DNA of 12,779 nt from Bacteroidota bacterium (lineage in GTDB: Bacteria > Bacteroidota > Bacteroidia > Bacteroidales > VadinHA17): contig JAEYZD010000146.1 in NCBI GenBank assembly GCA_023430725.1, positions 1-12,779 on the forward strand. The letters run 5' to 3'. Below are positions 1 through 7,823 of the stretch, in pieces. A model generated the notes under the pieces. That model did no database searches. It had not been told where the DNA came from and saw nothing but the letters and a program-made list of their open reading frames with translations. The position numbers were made by a program, and so were the translations under genes. Position 1 is the stretch's first letter, and every line of letters begins with the position of its first letter.

Positions 1-1031
1 AGCGAGATAGGCCTCAGGTGCAATCCCACCAGCTTCTGAACATACTTCATCCTGTCGTTAAGCGGAAGCTTCAGCCTTTTGAATATCTCAGGAACCATTT
101 TGGCTCCAAGGAACTCATGGCCGTGGAAAGTCCATCCGGTGCCGGGAACAAACTTCTTGGTGGCAGGCTTGGCCACGTCATGCAGGAGCGCCGCCCAGCG
201 CAGCCAGAGGTCGTCACTCCTGGATGCCAGGTTATCAAGAACCTTAAGTGTATGATGGAAATTATCCTTATGCCCTTTCCCTTCCTTGTCCTCAACCCCT
301 TTGAGCCTGGCAATCTCAGGCAGGATAAGATTCAGCAGCCCGGTCTGCTCCAGCAGGAAAAATCCGATTGAAGGGGTTGAGGTTGCCATAATCTTGTTCA
401 GCTCGGTGGTTATTCGTTCGGCAGACACTATCTTGATTCTCTCTGCATTGCGAGCAACAGATGCAAGCGTATCGTCAGAGATCCGGAAACCAAGCTGCGC
501 GGCAAACCTGACAGCCCTCATCATCCTGAGCGGGTCGTCGCTGAAGGTTGTATCCGGGTCAAGCGGGGTCCGTATGATGCCGTTTCGGATATCTTCAATA
601 CCTCCGAACGGGTCCAGCACCTCGCCGGGGTTATCACTGTTCAGGCTGATGGCAAGTGCATTGATTGTGAAATCGCGCCGGTTCTGGTCATCAACGAGGG
701 TTCCGGGAATGACGGACGGTTTTCGAGAGTCTTCGGAATAGGACTCCTTCCTTGCGCCAACGAATTCAATGTCAATGTTCTGGTACCTGAACATGGCAGT
801 CCCGAAGGTCTTGAATACGGTCACCTTTATGTCGCGGCTGATCTCGCGGGCCACCGCACGGGCCATGGCAGGACCGTCGCCGATAACAACAATGTCAATA
901 TCCTTCTCCGGATGAAGCCTTCCCATGATATGATCACGGACAAAGCCACCGATGACATATGCCTCCACATGCTCTCTGTCAGCCACCCGGGCCACTATCT
1001 CAAAAATCCTGTCATCAGGGAATATCTTCAT
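1..1031 (-). CDS. cca: CCA-adding tRNA nucleotidyltransferase with HD domain (C-terminus outside window)
   Basis: Adds or repairs the 3' CCA end of tRNAs in the cytoplasm, using CTP and ATP. Reading the minus strand from the ATG at 1031-1029 gives 343 complete codons without a stop, running off the window edge. The class II nucleotidyltransferase core is clear: the GGFVRD motif at residues 28-33, the metal-binding DID at 44-46, and RRDFTINAL at about 118-126. It is followed by the tRNA-binding helical region (DDPLRMMRAVRFA, about 165-177) and an HD domain with FHH near 258-260 and LLHDVAKP near 282-289. The nucleotidyltransferase-plus-HD layout is the usual one in Bacteroidota; the family is typically about 470-480 residues, so roughly 130 residues are missing. 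A TAnnTTTG box lies about 33 bp upstream. It is divergent from the thioredoxin gene. Family identity is secure; CCA-adding rather than poly(A) polymerase activity is inferred from the HD fusion and overall similarity. Confidence 0.95.
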   Translation of the reverse strand, partial: MKIFPDDRIFEIVARVADREHVEAYVIGGFVRDHIMGRLHPEKDIDIVVIGDGPAMARAVAREISRDIKVTVFKTFGTAMFRYQNIDIEFVGARKESYSEDSRKPSVIPGTLVDDQNRRDFTINALAISLNSDNPGEVLDPFGGIEDIRNGIIRTPLDPDTTFSDDPLRMMRAVRFAAQLGFRISDDTLASVARNAERIKIVSAERITTELNKIMATSTPSIGFFLLEQTGLLNLILPEIARLKGVEDKEGKGHKDNFHHTLKVLDNLASRSDDLWLRWAALLHDVAKPATKKFVPGTGWTFHGHEFLGAKMVPEIFKRLKLPLNDRMKYVQKLVGLHLRPIS

Positions 1032-1063
1032 TATAAGTATGACATTTTAGCCGAAACCGGTGA

Positions 1064-1071
1064 CAAAATTA
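1064..1071 (-). promoter_or_regulatory. Candidate -7 promoter box for cca
   Basis: On the minus strand this reads TAATTTTG, an exact match to the Bacteroidota -7 consensus TAnnTTTG. It lies about 33 bp upstream of the cca start codon. A partial -33 element (TTTC instead of TTTG, 1093-1096) sits 21 bp further upstream. The box is seen directly; promoter function is inferred. Confidence 0.5.
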
Positions 1072-1182
1072 CAATTTATAGCCTAACTTGAAGAAAAATT
1101 GCATCCTGCAGAGCATCGGCACACCTATTGATAAAGCTGAACATAACCCGTAAAAATCTGTTAAACAATTAAAACAATAAAT

Positions 1183-1545
1183 ATGGCAGAACATTTGACA
1201 AAAGATACTTTTCTTGAGAAAGTATTCAATTATGAAGCAAGCAAAGAGTGGAAATACAGCGGAGACAAGCCCTGTATAATTGATTTTTATGCCGACTGGT
1301 GCGGGCCATGCAAGATGGTTGCGCCGATCCTCGAGGAACTCTCAAAGGAGTACGAAGGCAAATTGTATGTCTATAAAATTGATACTGAAGCAGAACAGGA
1401 GCTTGCATCGGTGTTCGGCATAAAGAGTATTCCCTCGCTGCTGTTTGTTCCCATGGAGGGTCAGCCCCAGATGGCGATGGGTGCTTTGCCTAAGGAAGTA
1501 TTTGAAAAAGCCTTCAAGGATATATTTGGAATAGAAAAAAACTGA
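1183..1545 (+). CDS. trxA: Thioredoxin
   Basis: Small cytoplasmic dithiol-disulfide oxidoreductase of 120 residues, close to the usual 105-120. The redox motif WCGPC is at residues 39-43 (catalytic Cys40 and Cys43), in the context DFYADWCGPCKMVAP. The cis-proline typical of the fold is in SIPSL (Pro84). There is no signal peptide or membrane segment, which separates it from the TlpA/ResA-type exported thioredoxins common in this phylum. The ATG at 1183 is preceded by an A-rich leader without a Shine-Dalgarno sequence, as is common in Bacteroidota. It appears to be a single-gene unit: divergent from cca, convergent with xseB, and followed by hairpins in the spacer. No clear TAnnTTTG box was found upstream, so its promoter is unresolved. 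Confidence 0.96.
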   Translation: MAEHLTKDTFLEKVFNYEASKEWKYSGDKPCIIDFYADWCGPCKMVAPILEELSKEYEGKLYVYKIDTEAEQELASVFGIKSIPSLLFVPMEGQPQMAMGALPKEVFEKAFKDIFGIEKN

Positions 1546-1628
1546 ATTGTTGAAAAATATTTAAGTTTTTTTGCGCTTTTACAAAACAATGACGTAACTT
1601 AAGCGTTATAATTAGCGAAGGTAGTTTT

Positions 1629-1650
1629 CTAACAGAAGAGTTAGTTTTCT
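1629..1650 (+). terminator. Possible weak terminator hairpin after trxA
   Basis: CTAAC (1629-1633) pairs with GTTAG (1640-1644) around a 6-nt loop, followed by TTTTCT. The stem is only 5 bp, so this is weak alone. It lies 84 bp after the thioredoxin stop codon and just upstream of a much stronger hairpin. Confidence 0.3.
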
Positions 1651-1675
1651 GGAATTTAGGTTAGGGTTTCGAGTT

Positions 1676-1710
1676 GAAGGTTGTTTCGAAAGAGACAACC
1701 TTCCTTGATT
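1676..1710 (+). terminator. Stem-loop with GAAA tetraloop, probable trxA terminator
   Basis: A 12-bp stem (1676-1687 with 1692-1703, one G-U wobble) is closed by a GAAA tetraloop, followed by CTTGATTTTA. It lies in the spacer between the convergent trxA and xseB genes. The T-run is imperfect. On the opposite strand the stem is followed by CAACTCG, so if it terminates it serves the plus strand. The stem is seen directly; termination is inferred. Confidence 0.45.
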
Positions 1711-1738
1711 TTATGACGTTACCGGTTATTGGCTGTTT

Positions 1739-1755
1739 CGGTCTGCTACAGACCG
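1739..1755. repeat. 7-bp inverted repeat just beyond the xseB stop
   Basis: CGGTCTG (1739-1745) and CAGACCG (1749-1755) form a perfect 7-bp stem with a 3-nt loop. It starts 10 bp past the xseB stop codon. No U-tract follows on either strand, so it may stabilise the xseB mRNA 3' end rather than terminate it. Confidence 0.4.
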
Positions 1756-1764
1756 TTACGGAGG

Positions 1765-1962
1765 TCACTTGAGATCTTCCATGATACCGTCGATTTTCTC
1801 GCCTGTTTCGCGAAGGCGGCGACGGCAGATTTTTATCAGTTCGGCAGCCTTCTTGACATCTTCAGAGAGTCTGTCGATATCCGGCTCCCCCTCTTCGATA
1901 TTTTTAAGTATCTGTTCAATCCCTTTCAGGGCTTCGTTGAACCCGATCTCTTTCTTAGCCAT
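1765..1962 (-). CDS. xseB: Exodeoxyribonuclease VII small subunit
   Basis: A 65-residue XseB subunit, inside the family's usual 60-85 range. It begins MAKKEIGFNEALKGIEQIL, then shows the family's helical hairpin: GIEQILKNIEEGEPDIDRLSED carries the conserved loop between two helices, followed by a second helix rich in Lys, Arg and Glu. It binds XseA to form exonuclease VII, which degrades single-stranded DNA in both directions in the cytoplasm. It starts 2 bp after the xseA stop in the same direction, so the two are co-transcribed and probably translationally coupled; there is only an A-rich purine stretch as ribosome-binding site, inside the end of xseA. The length, gene order and sequence agree, so the call is firm despite the small size. 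Confidence 0.93.
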   Translation of the reverse strand: MAKKEIGFNEALKGIEQILKNIEEGEPDIDRLSEDVKKAAELIKICRRRLRETGEKIDGIMEDLK

Positions 1963-1964
1963 GG

Positions 1965-3221
1965 TTATCTTTTTTTTGTGATTTTTTCAACTTTGCTGCT
2001 TGCCGTTCCCTCGGCAAAATGGGTTTTGATTGTATCTCCCGGTTCGAGGTCGGCTGCTGACTGAATGATTATACCGTTCCTGGAGGTGAGAGTGAATCCC
2101 CTTTTAAGTACGCCGGAGGGATCGAGGTGACGCAGCGAGTCTTCGACCCTGTCTGTTGACTCCTTCGCTTTGCGGATAACCCCGATAGCCGCCCTGCGCA
2201 GGTTTTCCGTGTGATATGCCAGCTTCTCCTGTTTTACTCTTACGATGAGCCTGGCAGTAGCAGCTGTTCTGTTCTGAAGCGACGAGAGGTGTTCACCTGC
2301 TGCATCCAGTGCGCCGGTCACGGATGATGCAAGTGTCTCAGCCATACCGATGATCCTGTTCTCGCAATCGAGTGTTCGCTCCGTTATGAAACCGGCTACA
2401 GCTGTGGGTGTTTTCAGTGCCCGCCATGCCGCCATGTCAGTGACTGACTGGTCCTTCTCGTGCCCTATGCCGGTAAGTACTGGCAGAGGGAACTGGGTCA
2501 CATGAAAGGCGATCTCATAGCTGTCAAACCAGCTCAGGTCGGTTGTGGAGCCGCCACCCCGGATGATGGCCACCACATCAAATCTGCCGGGCTCTTCAGC
2601 AATCCTGTCGAGCGCTTCGGTGACCGATGCGGCGGTTGTCTCACCCTGCATGACGGCCTCAAATAGAACAGGCCGGAAGACGTACCCGTACGGATTGTTT
2701 AAAAGTTGATTTATGAAATCCTGGTATCCGGCAGCCTTTGATGAAGAGACCACTGCTATGTTCCGGGGGTAGGGAGTCAGCGGCACTCCCCTGTTCATTG
2801 TAAGGACCCCTTCGGCTGTCAGTCTCCTGATGATTGCCTCGCGGCGAAGGGCCATATCGCCGGCAGTATAAGCCGGGTCAATTTCGGATATGTTAAGGCT
2901 GAGTCCGTAGAGCTCATGGTATTCCACCGTAGCCCTGAACAGGATTGTGATGCCGGCCCTGAGGGGTATCCCGGTGCTGGCGTTGAAGAAGGTGCTGAGT
3001 GATCTGTACTTTGAGGCCCAGATTGTGGCCCTGGCCCTGGCGGTGACGCGTCCCCCGGGGGTGTCGCTGCCTGTAAGCTCGAGGTAGCAGTGGCCCGCGC
3101 TCTGGACCTTCATCTCGGCAATCTCCGCAATGACCCAGAATGAGCCTGGAAGGGCCTCGTATATCTTGTCGCGGATCAGTTCCTGAAGTTCAGTCAGTGA
3201 TATGCTTCCTTCCCTTGTCAT
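1965..3221 (-). CDS. xseA: Exodeoxyribonuclease VII large subunit
   Basis: Catalytic subunit of exonuclease VII, 418 residues (family about 400-460). The N-terminal OB-fold begins LTELQELIRDKIYEALPGSFWVIAEIAEMK (about 9-38). The nuclease domain shows IRGGGSTTDLSWFDSYEIA (about 220-238), GIGHEKDQSVTDMAA (251-265) and TPTAVAGF (271-278), matching the family's RGGGS, GHExD and TPTAAA signatures. A long basic helical region follows (about 280-370), and the C-terminus includes the conserved RGFTLTSRNG-type strand. An in-frame TAA lies just upstream of the ATG at 3221, so no longer start is possible. It follows the S8 peptidase gene by 59 bp and is probably in the same transcript or has its own promoter in that gap. 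Transfer signs: none. Confidence 0.95.
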   Translation of the reverse strand: MTREGSISLTELQELIRDKIYEALPGSFWVIAEIAEMKVQSAGHCYLELTGSDTPGGRVTARARATIWASKYRSLSTFFNASTGIPLRAGITILFRATVEYHELYGLSLNISEIDPAYTAGDMALRREAIIRRLTAEGVLTMNRGVPLTPYPRNIAVVSSSKAAGYQDFINQLLNNPYGYVFRPVLFEAVMQGETTAASVTEALDRIAEEPGRFDVVAIIRGGGSTTDLSWFDSYEIAFHVTQFPLPVLTGIGHEKDQSVTDMAAWRALKTPTAVAGFITERTLDCENRIIGMAETLASSVTGALDAAGEHLSSLQNRTAATARLIVRVKQEKLAYHTENLRRAAIGVIRKAKESTDRVEDSLRHLDPSGVLKRGFTLTSRNGIIIQSAADLEPGDTIKTHFAEGTASSKVEKITKKR

Positions 3222-3280
3222 TTGCCTGTGGGGATCATCTTATATCTTTTTTCCATGTATTGATATGCTACCTCGCCCGC

Positions 3281-4930
3281 TCATCTGCTGATCCGGATCA
3301 TCTTGAATCTCTTTTCGCCCTGCGCTGTTTTTACACTTACTATGTACAGTCCCTGTCCCAGGTGCCCCAATCCTTCCATTCTGAAGGAGCGTGCAATGTA
3401 TACGGGAAAATTTCTTTCTGTCATTTTCATGCCGCTGGCGCCGGTGAGGGTGACGGTGAGGAATTCAGGCGGTTCATGAAACCAGAATACTATCTCATCT
3501 GTAAAGGGGTTTGGCCCGGCAGTCACGGTTACTTCTGGCCTGTATACATGTGTTTCCTCGAGCAGTCTGAGTGCCTTGATGAAATCCGGTATCCCGTACC
3601 CGTAAAGGGAATCGGGGCGGTTAAACCTGTCGCTGCTGCGGTGCAGGACATCGATTATCTCTGCCGGGGAGGCGGCGGGCAGTGCCTGCATCAGCGAGGC
3701 GCACAGGCCGCTTATAACCGGGCATGAGAAGGAGGTGCCGCTGCCGCTGTGCCACAGCTCCGGTTCAAACTGTATCGGTATGCCCACTCCGGGGGCAACC
3801 ACGTCAGGCTTGACCCGGCCGTCTGAAGAGTAGCCTGCCGAGGAGAAGTCGGAGATGGTGAGGTCCTGCCTCAGCGCACCGATGCATAGGACGCTGTCTC
3901 CGTCAGAGGGGGCGATTATGCGCAACCACTCATTGTTACGCTCGTTGCCGGCGCTGTTGACTACAAGTATACCTTTGGATGCGGCGATGTCAGCCCCCAT
4001 TGTAATGAAAGGGGTGTTCCCGTCCATGTCGCTGAAGGAGTAATCGAGTGCCGGGTCGTCGAAGGTGAAGTAGCCGAGTGATGAGGTGATTATGTCAGCT
4101 CCGGCGCTGTCGGCATACTCTGCGGCAGCCACCCAGTAATCCTCTTCCACGGGATATTCTGTCTCGTCATCCTCGGTGCGCAGCAGCAGGTAGTCAGCTC
4201 CGGGAGCAGTGCCGTTGATGATTCCCGGCAGTGATCCGGCAAGGATTGAGAGTACCGATGTACCGTGAGTATGATAGTCATAAACGTGGTCAGTTCCGTC
4301 GACGAAGTTGCGGGTGGCGATGATTCCTCCCCTTTGTCTCAGGGGGGCAAGGGACTCGATTGCATCGGCGCCCTTAAAACCTGCATCAAGGACTGCAATT
4401 GTTATCTTTTTGCCGGTGAACCCCGACTGGTGGAGCAAGTGACCGTTGAGCGGAATGCGGGGGTCAAATGCATCAGGTCCGGCGCCGGGGGTTGTGATGC
4501 CGTACTTGCTGTAGCTCCTTTTGGCAGGATCAGCAGGTCGCCTGACAAGCTGGATGCTGTCAACAAAGTAATAATCTTCATATATAGCCGGATCCTTTGC
4601 TTCGGTTGTGGTAAAGAGTGCCGTGTTAAGCCATTTTGATGTGGAACGTAGACTGAAGCCGAAGCGGGAGAGGGTATATATATGCTGCCTGCTTACAGGA
4701 ATGTCGCTTTCAGTAAGAAAGGGAATGCCAAGTTTTTCCCTGCGGCTGATGGCGGCAGGGGAGAGAAGCTCTTCGGGAGCGAAGTCACTTGCCGTTTGGC
4801 TTTTTTCACTGAACCATACCCTGTAAAACCACAGCTGATCATCACCGGGATAAGCAGGCTGTGCTGTCACCGGCAGGAAGCCGGCAATGATAAACAACAG
4901 GGCCGTGTGTATGATTATTGCTTTCCTCAT
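3281..4930 (-). CDS. Secreted S8 (subtilisin-like) serine peptidase with type IX sorting domain
   Basis: A 549-residue exported peptidase. An N-terminal signal peptide (MRKAIIIHTALLFIIAGFLPVTAQ) is followed by the pro-region seen in Bacteroidota S8 enzymes, with LSPAAISRREKLGI (56-69), SDIPVS (75-80) and TSKWLN (97-102). The catalytic triad is visible: Asp182 (AVLDAGF), His222 (HTHGTSV) and Ser400 (GTSFSCP), with the probable oxyanion Asn329 (NSAGNE). The C-terminal 80 residues (from about 467) have PNPFTDEI and a closing GQGLYIVSVKTAQGEKRFKMIRI, the type A sorting domain for type IX secretion. The protein is therefore predicted to cross the outer membrane and be released or surface-attached. 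The start overlaps the stop of the upstream MORN gene by ATGA, so the two are translationally coupled. The substrate is unknown. Confidence 0.93.
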   Translation of the reverse strand: MRKAIIIHTALLFIIAGFLPVTAQPAYPGDDQLWFYRVWFSEKSQTASDFAPEELLSPAAISRREKLGIPFLTESDIPVSRQHIYTLSRFGFSLRSTSKWLNTALFTTTEAKDPAIYEDYYFVDSIQLVRRPADPAKRSYSKYGITTPGAGPDAFDPRIPLNGHLLHQSGFTGKKITIAVLDAGFKGADAIESLAPLRQRGGIIATRNFVDGTDHVYDYHTHGTSVLSILAGSLPGIINGTAPGADYLLLRTEDDETEYPVEEDYWVAAAEYADSAGADIITSSLGYFTFDDPALDYSFSDMDGNTPFITMGADIAASKGILVVNSAGNERNNEWLRIIAPSDGDSVLCIGALRQDLTISDFSSAGYSSDGRVKPDVVAPGVGIPIQFEPELWHSGSGTSFSCPVISGLCASLMQALPAASPAEIIDVLHRSSDRFNRPDSLYGYGIPDFIKALRLLEETHVYRPEVTVTAGPNPFTDEIVFWFHEPPEFLTVTLTGASGMKMTERNFPVYIARSFRMEGLGHLGQGLYIVSVKTAQGEKRFKMIRISR

Positions 4931-5703
4931 TTAATGACTGTTCCTAAGATATCAGTCACTGCTACACTGCCCTTTTTCTTTTCGAGCTCATCGAGGAATC
5001 GTGTCTCCTGATCGGCCAGTTTCGGGTCGGCAGGCACGCCCTCCTTGTATGCTATGATCTGTTTCAGGGAGCCATCCTCGTTGAATATCATCCAGTCGCC
5101 GGTCCGGCGGTCATTCAGATATCGTCCCTCGTACTTCAGTTTGCCGTTCTGGTGGTAGTATGAGAATGGACCCTCGAGTTTCCCGGCCATAAATTCGGCC
5201 CTGAGGCATATTGATCCGCCGGGGTAATACTGCAGCCATTCTCCGCTGCGGTTTCCCATATCCCATGCTACTTTTTCCGCCAGGGTGCTGTCAGGGTAGT
5301 ATTTGACCGACAGGCCGTGACGGGTATCATTGTAGTAATTCTCTTCGCTGATCAGGTATGGGGGTTGTGTTGCCGACCAGAATCTCCAGAGTCCTTCCTT
5401 TTTGCGGGCGACATATTTGCCCTCGGCAGCTTTTGTTCCGTCGCCGTAGTAAAATACGGCTGTTGCTTCGTCTTTGCCGGGTGCATATGTAAGTTCCGAC
5501 AGGAGAAGCCCTTCTTCGGTATATCTCTTAAAGAGTCCCACCGGTTTGTCATCCTTGAAGGTACCCTCGTACATGATCTTTCCGTTGGGGTAGTTTTTAA
5601 CCCAGGGGCCCTGTTTCTTACCGGCTGCGTCGGTCAGATTCTGTGCCATTCCATTTCCTGACATCAGTAGAAACGAAAGCAAGATTATTAGCTGTTTTCT
5701 CAT
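4927..5703 (-). CDS. Secreted MORN-repeat (YwqK-like) protein
   Basis: A 258-residue exported protein. Residues 1-20 are a signal peptide ending near GMAQ. The rest is built from MORN-type units with the pattern G-x-W/F-x-x-Y/F-x-x-x-G-x-L/K-x-x-E: GPWVKNYPNGKIMYEG (32-47), VGLFKRYTEEGLLLSE (55-70), EGLWRFW (103-109), GEWLQYYPGGSICLRAE (154-170), EGPFSYYHQNGKLKYEG (177-193) and GDWMIFNEDGSLKQ (202-215). Proteins of this type in Bacteroidota are often labelled YwqK-family antitoxin, a name that carries little functional support here. No enzyme motif is present; a binding or scaffold role in the periplasm or outer membrane is the safest inference. It heads a minus-strand operon with the S8 peptidase and possibly xseAB, and a TAnnTTTG box lies 18 bp upstream of its start. 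Confidence 0.85.
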   Translation of the reverse strand: MRKQLIILLSFLLMSGNGMAQNLTDAAGKKQGPWVKNYPNGKIMYEGTFKDDKPVGLFKRYTEEGLLLSELTYAPGKDEATAVFYYGDGTKAAEGKYVARKKEGLWRFWSATQPPYLISEENYYNDTRHGLSVKYYPDSTLAEKVAWDMGNRSGEWLQYYPGGSICLRAEFMAGKLEGPFSYYHQNGKLKYEGRYLNDRRTGDWMIFNEDGSLKQIIAYKEGVPADPKLADQETRFLDELEKKKGSVAVTDILGTVIK

Positions 5704-5720
5704 GATCCTTATCTGTAGTG

Positions 5721-5728
5721 CAAAGATA
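5721..5728 (-). promoter_or_regulatory. Candidate -7 box for the MORN/peptidase operon
   Basis: On the minus strand this is TATCTTTG, an exact TAnnTTTG match, 17 bp before the MORN start codon. No TTTG -33 element is visible at the expected spacing. The implied leader is only about 10-13 nt and contains AAGG (5707-5710) 3 nt ahead of the ATG. Confidence 0.5.
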
Positions 5729-5764
5729 TAACCAAATTATGGGTAGTGATCGTATACGGCCCTG

Positions 5765-5802
5765 TGAAAAGAAAGCCGCGGCTGCTTGCGCGGCCACGGC
5801 TT
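5765..5802 (-). terminator. Intrinsic terminator of dnaK
   Basis: On the minus strand a 10-bp stem (5793-5802 with 5773-5782, one G-U pair) with a 10-nt loop is followed by a TTTCTTTTC run. It starts 22 bp after the dnaK stop codon and precedes the MORN operon promoter, so it separates the two transcripts. Confidence 0.75.
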
Positions 5803-5824
5803 CCGGTGGGAATATATATGGTGT

Positions 5825-7750
5825 TTACTTGACCTCCTCGAAGTCGACGTCGGTGACCTGTTCGTCGCCGCCCTTGCCTCCGGCCTGGCCGCCTGTGGGG
5901 CCTGCCTGCGGACCAGCGTCAGGACCCGCCTGCTGACCGGGGTCTCCCTGGGCCTGCTTGTACATATCCTCGGAAGCTGCCTGCCATGCCGCATTGATCT
6001 CAGCAAGGGCACGGTCAATACCTGTTACGTCCTTGTTCTTGTGAGCCTCGCGAAGCTGGCCGAGAGCATTCTCGATCCGTCCCTTCTTGTCTGCCGGGAT
6101 CTTGTCACCGTACTCCTTCAGCTGCTTCTCAGTCTGGAAGATCATGCTGTCAGCGGCGTTGATCTTGTCAACCATCTCCCTTGCTGCCTTGTCGGCGGCC
6201 TCGTTGGCCTTGGCCTCGTCGCGCATGCGGCGGATCTCATCCTCGCTAAGGCCTGAAGAAGCTTCGATACGTATCCTCTGTTCCCTTCCTGTGCCCTTGT
6301 CTTTGGCCGAGACGTGAAGTATTCCGTTGGCGTCGATGTCGAATGTAACTTCGATCTGCGGGATACCGCGCGGGGCCGGCGGGATGCCGTCGAGGTGGAA
6401 GCGGCCGATGGTCTTGTTTCCCTGAGCCATTGGTCTTTCGCCCTGCAGTACATGTATCTCAACTGATGGCTGGCTGTCGCTGGCCGTGGTGAATGTTTCA
6501 GTCTTGCGTGTCGGAATCGTAGTATTTGATTCAATCAACCTCGTCATCACACCGCCCATGGTTTCAATACCCAGTGAGAGAGGGGTGACGTCAAGCAGAA
6601 GGACATCCTTCACCTCGCCGGTGAGAACACCGCCCTGGATTGCAGCTCCTACGGCAACGACCTCGTCAGGGTTGACACCCTTTGAAGGAACGCGTCCGAA
6701 GAATTTTTCAACTATCTGCTGGATGGCCGGGATACGTGTTGATCCGCCAACGAGAAGAACCTCGTCGATGTCAGAGGTCTTCATCCCTGCATCATCAAGC
6801 GCCTTCTGGCACGGTCCTATGACCGAGTTGATGAGCTTGTCAGTCAGTTTCTCAAACTGAGCGCGGGTCAGTGTCTTGACAAGGTGCTTGGGTATGCCGT
6901 TGACCGGCATTATGTACGGGAGGTTTATCTCCGTGCTGGTGGTGCTGGAGAGTTCTATCTTTGCCTTCTCTGCAGCTTCCTTCAGTCTCTGAAGAGCCAT
7001 CGGGTCCTTGCGGAGGTCAATCCCTTCCTCCCTCTGGAACTCGTCAGCCAGCCAGTCGATTACCAGGTTGTCAAAGTCGTCGCCGCCAAGGTGAGTGTCA
7101 CCGTTGGTTGACTTGACCTCGAACACGCCATCGCCCAGTTCAAGTATGGATATGTCGAATGTGCCGCCACCGAGGTCAAAGACAGCAATCTTGAGGTCAT
7201 GTGCCTTCTTGTCGAGGCCGTAAGCCAGTGATGCTGCCGTGGGCTCATTGATTATACGCTTGACCTTGAGTCCTGCGATCTCGCCTGCCTCCTTGGTAGC
7301 CTGGCGCTGTGAGTCGTTGAAGTATGCCGGAACGGTAATGACAGCCTCAGTGACCTCCTGGCCAAGATAATCCTCAGCGGTCTTCTTCATCTTCTGAAGC
7401 ACTATTGCCGAGATTTCCTGGGGAGAGTAGTTGCGGTCATCAACCTTCACCCTGGGGGTGTTGTTGTCACCGCGGATGATCTGATAAGTCAGCTTCTTCA
7501 TCTCGTTTGTCACCTCGTCAAATTGCCTGCCCATGAACCGCTTGATGGATGAGACGGTCTTGGTAGGGTTGGTGATGGCCTGCCGCTTGGCGGGGTCACC
7601 TACCTTACGTTCACCGTTCTCAAGAAATGCAACCACCGAGGGGGTGGTGCGCTTGCCTTCACTGTTGGGGATGACCACGGGCTCATTGCCTTCCATCACT
7701 GAAACGCATGAGTTGGTGGTTCCCAGGTCAATACCGATAATTTTTCCCAT
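5825..7750 (-). CDS. dnaK: Chaperone protein DnaK (Hsp70)
   Basis: Full-length 641-residue Hsp70, the expected size. The ATPase domain has IGIDLGTTNSCV (5-16), FDLGGGTFDIS (191-201) and VGGSTRIPAI (334-343). The interdomain linker is DVLLLDVTPL (382-391). The substrate-binding domain follows, including SLGIETMGGVMTRLI, GERPMAQGN and FDIDANGILHVSAKDKGTG. A helical lid comes next, then a Gly/Gln/Ala-rich linker, and the tail ends DVDFEEVK. It folds and protects proteins in the cytoplasm with DnaJ and GrpE, which are not encoded next to it; a stand-alone dnaK is common in Bacteroidota. The ATG at 7750 gives the canonical MGKIIGIDLG start. No CIRCE-type (HrcA) operator and no exact TAnnTTTG box is visible upstream; TATTTATA at 7769-7776 is the best partial candidate. 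The gene is transcribed alone. Confidence 0.98.
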   Translation of the reverse strand: MGKIIGIDLGTTNSCVSVMEGNEPVVIPNSEGKRTTPSVVAFLENGERKVGDPAKRQAITNPTKTVSSIKRFMGRQFDEVTNEMKKLTYQIIRGDNNTPRVKVDDRNYSPQEISAIVLQKMKKTAEDYLGQEVTEAVITVPAYFNDSQRQATKEAGEIAGLKVKRIINEPTAASLAYGLDKKAHDLKIAVFDLGGGTFDISILELGDGVFEVKSTNGDTHLGGDDFDNLVIDWLADEFQREEGIDLRKDPMALQRLKEAAEKAKIELSSTTSTEINLPYIMPVNGIPKHLVKTLTRAQFEKLTDKLINSVIGPCQKALDDAGMKTSDIDEVLLVGGSTRIPAIQQIVEKFFGRVPSKGVNPDEVVAVGAAIQGGVLTGEVKDVLLLDVTPLSLGIETMGGVMTRLIESNTTIPTRKTETFTTASDSQPSVEIHVLQGERPMAQGNKTIGRFHLDGIPPAPRGIPQIEVTFDIDANGILHVSAKDKGTGREQRIRIEASSGLSEDEIRRMRDEAKANEAADKAAREMVDKINAADSMIFQTEKQLKEYGDKIPADKKGRIENALGQLREAHKNKDVTGIDRALAEINAAWQAASEDMYKQAQGDPGQQAGPDAGPQAGPTGGQAGGKGGDEQVTDVDFEEVK

Positions 7751-7823
7751 TTTTATTCTTATTTATGCTATAAATACTTTTCTGATACCCTCCTGAGTGA
7801 CAATGTTTGTGCCACAGCGCTCT

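Noticed and set aside
286..741. 151-residue open frame on the plus strand opposite the first gene
   Set aside because: It is antisense to the strongly conserved nucleotidyltransferase core of cca and has no recognisable domain.
3140..3727. 195-residue plus-strand frame across the xseA/peptidase junction
   Set aside because: It is antisense to two confidently identified genes, Cys- and Tyr-rich by chance, and has no start signal.
4927..5703. Toxin-antitoxin assignment for the YwqK-like MORN protein
   Set aside because: It has a signal peptide and no adjacent toxin; its neighbour is a secreted peptidase, so the family label is not supported as a function here.
5786..6534. Long open frames overlapping the 3' part of dnaK (plus strand 5786-6256, minus strand 6142-6534)
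   Set aside because: Both are shadows of the well-conserved dnaK frame, with composition driven by its codon pattern.
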